Below, piece after piece: positions 17,301 to 25,995 of a stretch of 64,000 bases of DNA. The notes below the pieces were generated by a model. The model saw nothing but the letters and a program-made list of their open reading frames with translations, ran no database searches and was not told the origin of the DNA. The DNA lies in contig NZ_OY970459.1 in NCBI RefSeq assembly GCF_963853665.1, forward strand, positions 4,526,001 through 4,590,000, read 5' to 3'. Position numbers and translations under genes: made by a program. Positions within the stretch are counted from its first letter, which is position 1. Every line of letters begins with the position of its first letter. This DNA is from Mycobacterium decipiens (GTDB taxonomy: Bacteria > Actinomycetota > Actinomycetes > Mycobacteriales > Mycobacteriaceae).

Positions 17301-18305
17301 CTACTGCCCCACGCCGGAGGAAGCCTTCTTCAGCGTGTCGGCCGCAACTCGCAATCCGTCCAACACATCGAGCTCGTCGTCCTCGTGTTCGATGTTCACC
17401 GCAATCGAGGGATTGACTCCGTGTAGCGCGGCGAGGAAAGACGTCCAATAGTCAACATCATGACCTCGGCCAACGGCCACGAACTGCCAGGCGGGATCCG
17501 CCGGAGCCTGATTGAGGACATATCGTCCACCCAGCTTTATGGTCGACGGATCGTCCGCGGCTGGAGTGACATACCGGTCGTCGAGTATTCCGTTCAACCG
17601 ACAATTGACTTCGTTGATGCGTGTGTCTTTAGCCGCGGCATTGAATACTCTGTCGCCGAGATATCTAATGGCTTCAATCGGTTCAATTCCCTGCCAGAAT
17701 AGATGGCTTGGATCCATTTCTGCGCCGATGTGTTCGCCGTCGGTGCGCTCGATTAGTCGCATTAGCGTGGCCGGGTTATACACAATATTGTGTGGGTGCA
17801 TTTCGATGCAGACTCGCACATCCGCGGCGCGAGCGCGCCGTTCGACATCCCTCCAGAAAGGAACAGCAACGTCGTCCCACTGATACCGGAGCACGTCCGT
17901 AGCCGCACTGTGCCAAGGCTGGGGCATCCAGGTCGGGGCCAGGCACCCGGGATGCGCACCCGGCAGGCCGGACATGGTTACCACGTTCCGCACGCCGAGC
18001 AAGCCCGCCAGGTCGATAGCCTGCCAAAGATCACGGACATACACCCCGCGGACTTCGGGATCGGGGTGCAGCGGATTACAATTCACGTTCAACGCGGTGA
18101 GCGTGACATCACGGTCCGAAAGTTGTGCAAGGTACTCGTGCCGCGCCCGCGAACTTGCCAGCAATCCATCGACCGGTAGGTGTGGAGCAGTGAGAAAGCC
18201 ACCGGCATGCACTTCAATGCTGTCAAGACCCAGCTCGCCGAGGACATCCAGGCACTCAACCAAGGTCTTGTCAGGTAGGCACGCGGTATAGACACCGAGT
18301 TTCAT
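17301..18305 (-). CDS. sugar-phosphate isomerase/epimerase-like TIM barrel
   Basis: A 334-residue xylose-isomerase-like TIM barrel (AP_endonuc_2 family, IolE/IolI/EboC-like). Likely metal ligands are Glu in VCIEMHPHN, Asp/His in GAEMDPSHLFWQG, Asp in AAKDTRINE and Glu in VNIEHEDDE. The start is the ATG at 18305 with GGAGG 5 bases upstream. It is convergent with the pyranose-oxidase-like gene, so it probably belongs to the same pathway but a separate transcript. Members isomerise sugars or inosose, or form the large subunit of C-deglycosidases. No small deglycosidase subunit was seen here. The specific reaction is unknown. Confidence 0.72.
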   Translation of the reverse strand: MKLGVYTACLPDKTLVECLDVLGELGLDSIEVHAGGFLTAPHLPVDGLLASSRARHEYLAQLSDRDVTLTALNVNCNPLHPDPEVRGVYVRDLWQAIDLAGLLGVRNVVTMSGLPGAHPGCLAPTWMPQPWHSAATDVLRYQWDDVAVPFWRDVERRARAADVRVCIEMHPHNIVYNPATLMRLIERTDGEHIGAEMDPSHLFWQGIEPIEAIRYLGDRVFNAAAKDTRINEVNCRLNGILDDRYVTPAADDPSTIKLGGRYVLNQAPADPAWQFVAVGRGHDVDYWTSFLAALHGVNPSIAVNIEHEDDELDVLDGLRVAADTLKKASSGVGQ

Positions 18306-18491
18306 ATCAACCTCCACGCCCGAAATCGAATTTCAATCATTGCGTTATTGCTACCCGAATGTCAAGTTCACCGAGCGGTACAACACCGGTCGTCAACCGG
18401 CTCCGAGCGGGAATTGAGAACTGACGTGATCATCAATGGCTCTGGATAATCCGCGTCCGCATTTTGGGACTGCCACGATATGCCCGGAATT

Positions 18492-19499
18492 TCACACGCA
18501 CGCTGGCGGTTGGCTGCGGGCACCGCTGTCGCGCCGCGAACCTGCCTTGGCGAACGCCACCGCATCGGCCACCAGTTGGCATGCCGCGCGCTCCTCCTCG
18601 GCGACCCGATCGCGGGTCGCGCCGGCGGCTATCAGCCGCCTTCGCGCGAACATCAACGGGTCCAGAAACTGCTCGGAGCCGGCCAGGTCGCGATAGCCGC
18701 CACGATCAGATCCGGAGAAATCGATCGTGCGGTAGGTGATCGCTTGGACCAGCGTGGGGCCGCCGCCAGCCCGAGCCCGCAGCACCGCGCTGGTCACACA
18801 GTCGCGGACCGCTTTGACGTCGTTGCCGTCGACCGATACCCCCGGCATGCCGTAGGCTGCTGCCCTGCGATAGGCCTGCGGCTCCCGCAGATGCCTGTCC
18901 GAGCGCACACTCAGCGCACATCGAATGTTCTCGACCAGAATCACCACCGGAAGTTGCCACACCGCAGCCATGTTCGCGGCCTCGTTGAAGGCGGCCGAGT
19001 TCACATCGCAGTCTTCGGTGACACAGAGGGTGATCCCGCCGGTGTCGGCCAGCCACTGCCGGTAGGCGTGTCCGATCGCATACGACGGCGATTGCTTGAC
19101 TACGCAGGGGCCTGCCGACAGTCCGCCCCGAGGAAAGGCATCGAGCACCTGGTTGTCGCCGCCCCAGATGTCGGCCGCGGTTGAGCCTGTCATCGCCGCG
19201 ACCATCGGGCCAAGGCGACCGCCAATAGCGACGTGTTGGGCATGTGGACGATGGGTGGTGATCGTGATGTCACCTTCGCCCAGCGCCGCCGCAGCCCCGA
19301 TACTCACCGCTTCCTGGCCAAAGCCGGCCCGCAGCGGCCCCTTGATCAGACCTTCGGCGCACAACCGCTCCAACGCCATATCAAGCAACCGCAACACACA
19401 CATCCGGCGATACAGCAGCCGACCGAGCGCAACCGCAGTCGACCCGTCACTTGTGCAGGGCAGGTGACGGCTCCCCGTGCTCAAGGCCGCACCGTGCAA
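18492..19499 (-). CDS. E1-alpha-like thiamine-diphosphate dehydrogenase subunit (Rv0843-like), divergent
   Basis: A 335-residue protein with the fold of pyruvate/acetoin dehydrogenase E1-alpha; M. tuberculosis Rv0843 has the same size and neighbours from memory. GQEAVSIGAAAAL and NEAANMAAVWQLPVVILVENI are recognisable. The usual GDG of the ThDP-magnesium motif (GDG...N) reads EDCDVNSAAF here, so both glycines are lost while Asp and Asn remain. The GGRGGSMH loop is also replaced. No E1-beta gene is adjacent. It may be a divergent enzyme or a non-canonical ThDP protein. It lies about 190 bases upstream (on the minus strand) of the TIM-barrel gene. The start is uncertain by up to 30 codons. Confidence 0.65.
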   Translation of the reverse strand: MHGAALSTGSRHLPCTSDGSTAVALGRLLYRRMCVLRLLDMALERLCAEGLIKGPLRAGFGQEAVSIGAAAALGEGDITITTHRPHAQHVAIGGRLGPMVAAMTGSTAADIWGGDNQVLDAFPRGGLSAGPCVVKQSPSYAIGHAYRQWLADTGGITLCVTEDCDVNSAAFNEAANMAAVWQLPVVILVENIRCALSVRSDRHLREPQAYRRAAAYGMPGVSVDGNDVKAVRDCVTSAVLRARAGGGPTLVQAITYRTIDFSGSDRGGYRDLAGSEQFLDPLMFARRRLIAAGATRDRVAEEERAACQLVADAVAFAKAGSRRDSGARSQPPACV

Positions 19500-19551
19500 G
19501 GACCAGATCCCGTGGTGCGGTGCGCGGGATCGATGGGCGCAACAATGGTCA

Positions 19552-19565
19552 CTAACTCAAGTTAG
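19552..19565. promoter_or_regulatory. CTAACT-CA-AGTTAG inverted repeat upstream of the E1-alpha-like gene
   Basis: A perfect 6-bp inverted repeat with a 2-base centre, 53 bases upstream of the E1-alpha-like start, inside a 273-base gap (19500-19772). The size fits an operator for a dimeric repressor. The rest of the gap shows no gene. Confidence 0.35.
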
Positions 19566-19772
19566 GATCGCTCGCTCCCGCCGGGGTCCTCCGATCGGCC
19601 CGAAACGATGACGAATGCCCCCTCCCCCGATCGGAGGACACCATCCGCGGCGGTTGCACCTAACCTGCCGTAGGACACCACTCCTGAGTCCCGGCTTCCG
19701 CCCCAAACGTGCATCCTGCTCCAATTATGGGGTCTGCGGACAACTTTCGTGTCGGCGCTTCCGACGCGGGAC

Positions 19773-20976
19773 TCAAGCCGGCGTCGGCCGGCGCATAGCC
19801 TGCGCCAACGGCAGACATAGCGCAGCACCGACCAAACCCACCGCCGCGGTGACCGCCGCGACCAACAAATGACCGCCATGAACCAGGCTGTAGGAAGCTA
19901 TGAGCGGCGCAACCACCGAAGCGACCGCCAGGGTCATCGACCAAATTCCATGGTAGCGACCGTGGTTGGCGGGCGGAGCGATGCTGTGCACGATGCCGGC
20001 CGCAACCACGAACCAAGCGATCTCGCCCGGCGCGGACACAGCCGCGGCCACGGTGAAGCCGAGGGTGGTATGCGCAAGCTCGGCGCCCCCCATGCTCAAC
20101 GCCGTCCATGCGCCGGCAATGGCGAGGATGTCAAGCCTCGGCCGAAGACGCGCCGCAACCCTTCTACCGAGCCAGGGCGTCATCAGCGCAGTGAGTCCAA
20201 TACCCGCAGCCGCATTGGCCAATTGCACCCAGCCGAACTCGCCCACACCCAGCCCGCTGTCGGTCATCAACATGGGCACGGTGGCCTGCAAGCCCCTGAC
20301 CGCCGTCAGCGTCGCCAGGCTGGATACGAACAGCAGCACCAGCCGACCATCGGCAAACGCACGCCGGTAACTGACGTTTCCCGTCCCGGCAGACGTTGCC
20401 GAACCCATCAGGGCCGGTGCAATCGGGGCGGCGGGAGGGCGCGCCCAGGCCGGTACGCAGCAGGCCGCGACCAGCGCGGACATCGCACACGCGATTCCGT
20501 TGATCCAATACAGCACCGGCACACCCGACCAGCCGGCGAGCAGACCGCCGAGTCCGCCGGTGACCGCGCGGCCAATACTCACGATCCACCCGAACCGCCG
20601 GGCGTCGAGTTTCGCCCGCCGCCGTGGATCTGGGATCAACGCGGCGATCGCGGCACCCAAAACCGGGCGCGTCAACAACCACGCCGGTGACCATGGCCCC
20701 TACCAGCAACGCCGGGACCGTGCTCGCCTCGGCCATCAGCACCAGTACGGTAGCGGCTACCAGCATGGTGGACACCAGCGTCGCCCGGGCCCCGATGCGG
20801 TCCACCAGCCACCCACAGATCACCTGCCCCACGGCCCAGCCCACCCCGAAGGCGGCCAGGACGGCGCCGACGGCACCGGCGGCGTGCCCGCGCCCAGCCA
20901 CGTGGTAGGCCAGGAGCGGATAGGCGAATCCGGCCGCCCGCACCGCCAGATTCCCGGCCAGCAGCAGCCAGATCAC
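19773..20976 (-). pseudogene. MFS transporter (Rv0842-like) with a frameshift
   Basis: Two overlapping minus-strand frames join to one MFS protein of about 400 residues. The N-terminal part (from 20976) has GQVICGWLVDRIGARATLV, the MFS A-motif, and runs to VTGVVVDA. The C-terminal part continues in the next frame from RPVLGAAIAALIPDPRRR to QAMRRPTPA. The switch is at about 20666-20672 (GACGCGCCCGG on the minus strand); removing one base there gives VVVDRPVLGAA, a normal MFS sequence. Position next to the E1-alpha gene matches Rv0842/Rv0843. It may be a genuine loss-of-function mutation or an assembly error; both halves look well preserved, so the event is recent. Confidence 0.7.
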
Positions 20977-21033
20977 GCCCGGATAGCGCCTCCGTGCCGG
21001 AAAGGAACACCAACCCCCGACCAGCTCGGACGG

Positions 21034-22173
21034 TCACGGCGCGGGGACCTCGATGACCGTCGCGGAACCCATGCCGCCACCGGCACACATCGCCGCGACC
21101 CCCACCCCGCCGCCGCGCCGGCGCAGCTCGTGCACCAGCGTCACCAGCATCCTGGCACCCGTTGCGGCCACCGGATGCCCCAGCGAGCAACCGCTACCGC
21201 TGACGTTGACTCGGTCCGGATCCAGATCCAGCATCTTCACGGTAGCCACGCACATCGACGCGAACGCCTCGTTGATTTCAAACAGATCCACATCGGATAG
21301 GGAAAGTTGAGCGCGGGCAAGCGCTTTCGGGATCGCCTCGACTGGTGCGAGCCCGGTTGCCGCGGGGTCGACTCCCACGGACGCCCAGGACCGCACCCTG
21401 CCCAGCGTGGGCAGTCCCAGCCGGTCACTGGCGATGGTCAGCACGGCGGCACCGTCGTTGGCGCCGCTGGCGTTGCCGGCGGTGATCGAGAATCCTTCGA
21501 TTTCGGGATGCAGCGGTTTGAGTGCGGCCAGCTTTTCGATGCTGGTGTCGCGGCGCGGATGCTCGTCGACCGAGAAGAGACCGTGCGGGGTTTCGATCGG
21601 AACGATCTCGTCGACGAAGCGGCCCTCGTCGATCGCGGCGATCGCATTGCGATGTGACCGCAACGCCCACGCGTCCATCTCCGCACGAGTCACCCCGGCG
21701 GCAACGGCCGCGTTCCAGCCGACGGTGATCGACATGTCCATATTGGGCGCGTCGGGCCGGTCCGGGTGAGTCGGCGGGAACCAGTCGACCCACTCGCCGT
21801 CCACCTGGAACCGCGCTCGCGGCGACGTGGACGCTGAGGCCACGCCCCCGGCGATGAGCAGTTGATCCATTCCCGCGCGCACGCTTGCCGCGGCGCTTTG
21901 CACCGCCGCCTGGCCGGCCGCGCAGTGCCGGTTCTGGGCGAGACCGGGCACCGCCGTCAGTCCGGCGGTGACCGCCGCATGCCGGGCGACCACGCCGCCG
22001 CCGTAGAGGCCCTCACCTAGGACCACATCGTCGATCTGCCCCGAATCCAGCTTTGCCGCGGCTGCGCTGACCACATGGTGGGCCAGGTCGAATGCGGTGG
22101 TGTCGCGCAGCGTTCCTTTCCGGGCGGTGCCAATCGGGGTTCGCAGGGCGGACACGATCACGGCTTCAGGCAC
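21034..22173 (-). CDS. thiolase (acetyl-CoA acyltransferase, FadA type)
   Basis: A 379-residue thiolase. Catalytic residues are visible: the nucleophilic Cys in NRHCAAGQAAV, the His in CSLGHPVAATGARM, and the second Cys in MCAGGGMGSATV. FEINEAF is also present. It carries out the last, thiolytic step of beta-oxidation or the reverse condensation. The GTG at 22173 is preferred to the longer frame because GGAGAAG precedes it by a few bases and it starts at the conserved PEAVIVSALRTPIG. Its promoter contains a palindrome also found ahead of the fadD/ferredoxin pair at 27.4 kb, so it probably belongs to that acyl-CoA block, though separated from it by pip. Confidence 0.85.
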   Translation of the reverse strand: MPEAVIVSALRTPIGTARKGTLRDTTAFDLAHHVVSAAAAKLDSGQIDDVVLGEGLYGGGVVARHAAVTAGLTAVPGLAQNRHCAAGQAAVQSAAASVRAGMDQLLIAGGVASASTSPRARFQVDGEWVDWFPPTHPDRPDAPNMDMSITVGWNAAVAAGVTRAEMDAWALRSHRNAIAAIDEGRFVDEIVPIETPHGLFSVDEHPRRDTSIEKLAALKPLHPEIEGFSITAGNASGANDGAAVLTIASDRLGLPTLGRVRSWASVGVDPAATGLAPVEAIPKALARAQLSLSDVDLFEINEAFASMCVATVKMLDLDPDRVNVSGSGCSLGHPVAATGARMLVTLVHELRRRGGGVGVAAMCAGGGMGSATVIEVPAP

Positions 22174-22226
22174 GGGTCTTCTCCATTTCGCGGGCACCGT
22201 GCGGGTTCGGCAGCCTGCCCGCACAC

Positions 22227-22247
22227 CTAGAGAACATCATTCTCTCA
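22227..22247. promoter_or_regulatory. operator-like palindrome upstream of thiolase (copy 1)
   Basis: AGAGAA (22229-22234) and TTCTCT (22240-22245) frame a 5-base centre, about 55 bases upstream of the thiolase start. The same layout (AGAGAA, then ATTCTCTC at identical spacing) recurs at 27419-27439, which suggests one regulator for both promoters. Confidence 0.5.
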
Positions 22248-22292
22248 GCTTGAGAGCGCGCTTCGCAAGAAGGGGTGCGGACCTTGCGGCGT

Positions 22293-22348
22293 GAGCAGAC
22301 GCAGAATCGCACAATTCCGGCCGGAATTGTGCGATTCTGCGTCTGCTC
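22293..22348. repeat. 56-bp perfect palindrome
   Basis: Two 28-base arms meet without a spacer at 22320/22321. The left arm begins GAGCAGACGCAGAATCGCAC and the centre is ATTCCGGCCGGAAT. It lies in the divergent gap between thiolase and pip, 27 bases before the pip start, and would extrude a very stable cruciform or RNA hairpin. GAGCAGACGC-type arms recur in mycobacterial intergenic repeats as remembered, so this may be a member of a dispersed family. Confidence 0.85.
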
Positions 22349-22374
22349 GTCGGTCGAAATTGGGAGGGCGGCAA

Positions 22375-23235
22375 ATGGAGGGGACAATCGCGGTCCCGGG
22401 TGGAAGCGTGTGGTTCCAGCGGGTTGGTGGCGGTCCTGGTAATTCGCTGCTGGTGGTGCATGGTGGGCCGGGCTTGCCGCACAACTACTTGGCTTCGCTG
22501 CAACGATTGGCCGACGAGCGGGAGGTCATCTTCTGGGATCAGCTCGGTTGCGGGAACTCCGAATGTCCGTCAGACATTGAACTTTGGACGATGGACCGCT
22601 CAGTGGCCGAGATGGACGCCGTGGTGGCGGCCCTTGGCCTGACCCGCTTCCACATCTTTGGCAATTCGTGGGGTGGGATGCTGGCGCAGCAGTACGTGCT
22701 CGATACGTCGTCTGGCGCCATCAGTCTCACCATCTCCAACAGCACCGCGTCGATGCCCGAGTTTTCGGATTACGTGGCCGGCTTGAAGTCCGGCTTGGAC
22801 CCGGCAACTCGATCGGCCATTGACCGTCACGAAGCGGCCGGCACCACCCATGCCGCCGAATACCAGGCGGCGATCCGAACCTGGAACGAGACATACCTCT
22901 GCCGTACCCTCCCCTGGCCCACGGAACTCGACGAAGCGTTGCGCAACATGGGAACCGAGATCTTCGAGACGATGTTTGGCCCCAGCGACCTTCGCGTCGT
23001 CGGGAACATTCGCAACTGGGACATCGTCAACCGGCTGGCCGATATCGCAGTGCCGACCCTGTTGCTTGCCGGCCGGTTCGACGAATGTTCGCCCGAGCAC
23101 ATGCGGGAAATGCACCGCCGCATCGCGGGCTCGCGGTTTGAGCTCTTCGAGTCGAGTGCCCACATGCCGTTTATCGAAGAGCCGGACCGGTTCGATATGG
23201 TGCTGCGCGACTTCCTACGCTCGCACGACATTTGA
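22375..23235 (+). CDS. pip: proline iminopeptidase-type alpha/beta hydrolase
   Basis: A 286-residue alpha/beta hydrolase, the same length as M. tuberculosis Pip (Rv0840c) as remembered. Seen: the HGGPG oxyanion motif (LLVVHGGPGLPHNYL), WDQLGCGNS, the nucleophile elbow GNSWGGMLAQQY, the acid Asp in AGRFDECSPEH and His in SSAHMPFIEEP. It removes N-terminal proline from peptides, probably in the cytoplasm since no signal peptide is seen. The ATG at 22375 has GGGAGGG 7 bases upstream. The frame stays open into the 56-bp palindrome, but that part does not look coding. It is a backbone gene in the Rv0838-Rv0845 order. Confidence 0.85.
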   Translation: MEGTIAVPGGSVWFQRVGGGPGNSLLVVHGGPGLPHNYLASLQRLADEREVIFWDQLGCGNSECPSDIELWTMDRSVAEMDAVVAALGLTRFHIFGNSWGGMLAQQYVLDTSSGAISLTISNSTASMPEFSDYVAGLKSGLDPATRSAIDRHEAAGTTHAAEYQAAIRTWNETYLCRTLPWPTELDEALRNMGTEIFETMFGPSDLRVVGNIRNWDIVNRLADIAVPTLLLAGRFDECSPEHMREMHRRIAGSRFELFESSAHMPFIEEPDRFDMVLRDFLRSHDI

Positions 23236-23245
23236 CCGGTGCGGG

Positions 23246-24013
23246 TCAGTTCTTGCCCGCCGTCAGCTTGGTGATGATCGACCGGAAGTCTTCGGTCATA
23301 AACGACTGGTGTTCGGCCGCCAACGCGTAGTCCAGACTGGCCAGGACGGCGCGTTCCAGCGCAATGTTGAGCACGCGCTTGGTGCTCTCGACCGCTTGCT
23401 GGGGCAACTGGATGATCCGTTTCGCACAGCTCACTGCCTCCGCGACCGGGTCGGCTGCCACGTGGTTGGCCAGCCCGAGTTCCACTGCCCGCTCCGCGCG
23501 GATCCGCGTGCCGGTCAGCGCATATTCCTTGGCCAACATCAGACTGATATGCAGCGGCCAGGTCAGCGGTCCGCCGTCGGCGGCCACCAACCCCACCTGA
23601 ACATGCGGGTCGGCCAGGTAGGCGTCTTCGGCGATATAGACGATGTCACTCAGGGCGACCAGGCTACAGCCGAGCCCGACGGCCGGGCCGTTGACCGCCG
23701 CCACCAACGGAACTCGGCAGCGGGCCATGCCCAGCACGAGCTCGCGCCCATGCGCGATGGTCTTGGCCCGCAGATCGGCATCGACCGCCAACTGGGCGAG
23801 ATAGGAGAAATCGCCGCCGGCCGAAAACGCCTTTCCGCTACCGGTGAGCACCGCAGCCCGGGCCGTGCGATCGTCGCTCAATCGTGGCCACAGCGCTGCG
23901 AGTCCGACGTGCAGTTCGTCGTTGACCGCATTGAGAACATCCGGTCGGTTCAGGGTGATGATCCGCAGCGCCCCGTCGGCACGAACGTCGATTTCGGTGG
24001 GCATGCCGTACAC
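23246..24013 (-). CDS. enoyl-CoA hydratase/isomerase family protein
   Basis: A 255-residue crotonase. Seen: ITLNRPDVLNAVND at the N-terminus, GSGKAFSAGGDFSYL (first oxyanion loop), and VNGPAVGLGCSLVALSDIVYIAEDA (second oxyanion loop). The position often occupied by the first catalytic Glu reads ADPHVQVGLVAADGG, so Glu is replaced by His/Gln and Asp-Gly there. It may not be a classical hydratase; retro-aldol or isomerase activity is possible. It follows the acyl-CoA dehydrogenase with a 1-base gap, so the block is one operon running fadD-fadE-fadE-ech. GTG start preceded by GGGAG. Confidence 0.8.
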   Translation of the reverse strand: MYGMPTEIDVRADGALRIITLNRPDVLNAVNDELHVGLAALWPRLSDDRTARAAVLTGSGKAFSAGGDFSYLAQLAVDADLRAKTIAHGRELVLGMARCRVPLVAAVNGPAVGLGCSLVALSDIVYIAEDAYLADPHVQVGLVAADGGPLTWPLHISLMLAKEYALTGTRIRAERAVELGLANHVAADPVAEAVSCAKRIIQLPQQAVESTKRVLNIALERAVLASLDYALAAEHQSFMTEDFRSIITKLTAGKN

Positions 24014-24014
24014 G

Positions 24015-25103
24015 TCAGACTCCCAATCCCAAGATTCGTCTAGCGATGATGTTCTTCTGTATCTGTGACGTCCCGCCCATTACGCTCTGCGCCCGGCTGT
24101 ACAAGTAGGCGCTAAGCAGGTCTGGATCGCGGGTTCCGCCAATGGCCAACGCGGCGTGCCCGACGGACTGTTCGACCCAGGTCATCAGCAGCTTGTCGAG
24201 CGACCCTTCGGGACCGTGCGACACGCCGTCGAGCTGTTCGGACAACCGCCGCCGCACGTGATGGGTCAGCATCTCCGCTTGCACGGCCGCCCACGCGAGC
24301 GCTTCGGTGGGCGGACCATCGTTGCGGGCCAACAGGGTTCGGACGAGCTTGTGGTACCTGGCCGCGTACCCCAGCGTGGCGGGTTCACGCTCGTGTCCGA
24401 CGACGGTCATGGCCACTGCCCAGCCATCACCGGGAGCACCGACCATCCGGTCCGCCGGCACCATTGCGCCGTCGAAGAACACCTGGCCGAATTCGTTGGT
24501 GACTCCGTTCATCATCCGCAACGTACGCTGTTGCACGCCAGGTTGTTTCATCGCGATGACGAACGCCGACAGGCCGCGGTGCCGGTTGGCCTCCGGGTCG
24601 GTGCGGGCCAGCAGCAGACACCAGTCGGCCACATCGGAGTAGCTGGTCCAGATCTTGTGCCCGTGCACCACGTAGTTTTCACCCTCGCGGGTCGCGGTGG
24701 TGGTCAGCGAGGCCAGATCCGACCCGGCGCCAGGCTCGCTGAAACCCTGACACCAGCGCTCGGTGCCGTCGATGATGCCGGGCAGGAAGCGTTGCCGTAG
24801 CTCGTCGTTGGCGTGCCTGCCGATGCCGTAAACCAGGTAGCCGACGCTCGGGCGCGGCGGCGTGCCGGCGCGCGCCAGTTCTTCGTCCACGATGATGTCG
24901 TACACCGGTGGCAGCTGCTGGCCCCCGTACTCGCGTGGCCAGGACAACCCGAAGAAGCCCCCGCGGTACAGCGCCCGATGCCACTGCGCCTGGCCAGCCC
25001 AGTATTCGTCGCCGGAGCCGGAAAATTCGGTTGCGTGCACCGAAAGCCAACATCGCAACCGCTCCCGGAAGCCGGCCTCCTGCGGTGAGTCACGAAAGTC
25101 CAA
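24015..25103 (-). CDS. acyl-CoA dehydrogenase, larger subunit type
   Basis: A 362-residue acyl-CoA dehydrogenase. Seen: FFGLSWPREYGGQQLPPV, the FAD-contacting CQGFSEPGAGSDLASLTTTA, HGHKIWTSYSDVADWC and the C-terminal SVMGGTSQIQKNIIARRILGL. The stop-side MGGTSQIQ is typical. It overlaps the neighbouring smaller dehydrogenase gene by 14 bases. Mycobacterial steroid side-chain FadE pairs of this kind form alpha2beta2 heterotetramers; that arrangement is inferred here. It would introduce the alpha-beta double bond in an acyl-CoA. Confidence 0.85.
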   Translation of the reverse strand: MDFRDSPQEAGFRERLRCWLSVHATEFSGSGDEYWAGQAQWHRALYRGGFFGLSWPREYGGQQLPPVYDIIVDEELARAGTPPRPSVGYLVYGIGRHANDELRQRFLPGIIDGTERWCQGFSEPGAGSDLASLTTTATREGENYVVHGHKIWTSYSDVADWCLLLARTDPEANRHRGLSAFVIAMKQPGVQQRTLRMMNGVTNEFGQVFFDGAMVPADRMVGAPGDGWAVAMTVVGHEREPATLGYAARYHKLVRTLLARNDGPPTEALAWAAVQAEMLTHHVRRRLSEQLDGVSHGPEGSLDKLLMTWVEQSVGHAALAIGGTRDPDLLSAYLYSRAQSVMGGTSQIQKNIIARRILGLGV

Positions 25104-25995
25104 GGTCGATCTCCTCCCACCGTGCCGGCCACAGTTCGGTCGATGTCAGCGCCCGGCGCAGGTAGACATGCACCAGGCAGTCCCACGTGTTGCCGATGCC
25201 GCCGTGCACCTGCACCGCGGTCTCGCAGACGGTGCGCGTGGCGCGTGCGCAGTACACCTTGGCGACCCGGGCAGCCCGAAGCGCGTCGACCGGCTCGAGT
25301 TCGTCGACAGCCCACGCGGCGTGCCGCAGCACGCTCACCGAACCTTCGATCAGAGCGAGACTTTCGGCCAACAGATGAGCGACGGCCTGATAGGACCCGA
25401 TCTGTTTGCCGTACTGTGCTCGGATCTTCGCGTAGTCGCAGGCGACGGCGTGCGCGCCGCGCGCATCTCCGACCAGGTCGGCCGTCGTGGCGACCAGCGC
25501 AAGAGCGAGCCATCGATCGGCGGCTTCGGTAGACACGTCACCGAGAGCCACCGGCGGGCCCAGGGTGCCCGCACTGGCCCGGGTCAGATCCGCACCGTTT
25601 TGACCGCCGTCCAGGTCCACCGCCAGGACGGTGCTACCCGACAACGCTAGGGCCCGCCGATACCCGCGAGCGTCGATCGCCCGCCCGTCAACCGCCACCG
25701 TCACGCCCCGGGCGTCGGTGTCGATGTGGCGGGCCAGATCGTCGGCCAGGGCGGGCCCCAGAAATGGTGCGTCCACCAGTCGGCGCCCGAATTCCTCGGC
25801 GAGGATCGCTACTTCGGCGCCTGATGCTCCATCGGAGCGCAGCGATCGCCACCCCGCCGCCGCAATCTTCCTGTCCAAACGCGCAATTCGATTCTCGTCG
25901 TCGAGATCCGGCACCGATGCCGGCCCCAGATCGTCAGCCAGTTCGGCGGCGGCATCGCGCAGCTGTCGTTGTTCAGCCGTCAGACGCGCATCCAT
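25090..25995 (-). CDS. acyl-CoA dehydrogenase, smaller subunit type
   Basis: A 301-residue acyl-CoA dehydrogenase homologue, shorter than the usual 380. The N-terminal and middle domains are reduced, with LTAEQRQLRDAAAEL at the start. The C-terminal helical domain is clear: AQYGKQIGSYQAVAHLLAE and AVQVHGGIGNTWDCLVHVYLRRAL. This matches the small partner of heteromeric mycobacterial FadE enzymes. It overlaps the fadD gene by 23 bases and the larger dehydrogenase by 14, indicating tight translational coupling. Which subunit supplies the catalytic base was not established. Confidence 0.82.
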   Translation of the reverse strand: MDARLTAEQRQLRDAAAELADDLGPASVPDLDDENRIARLDRKIAAAGWRSLRSDGASGAEVAILAEEFGRRLVDAPFLGPALADDLARHIDTDARGVTVAVDGRAIDARGYRRALALSGSTVLAVDLDGGQNGADLTRASAGTLGPPVALGDVSTEAADRWLALALVATTADLVGDARGAHAVACDYAKIRAQYGKQIGSYQAVAHLLAESLALIEGSVSVLRHAAWAVDELEPVDALRAARVAKVYCARATRTVCETAVQVHGGIGNTWDCLVHVYLRRALTSTELWPARWEEIDLGLS

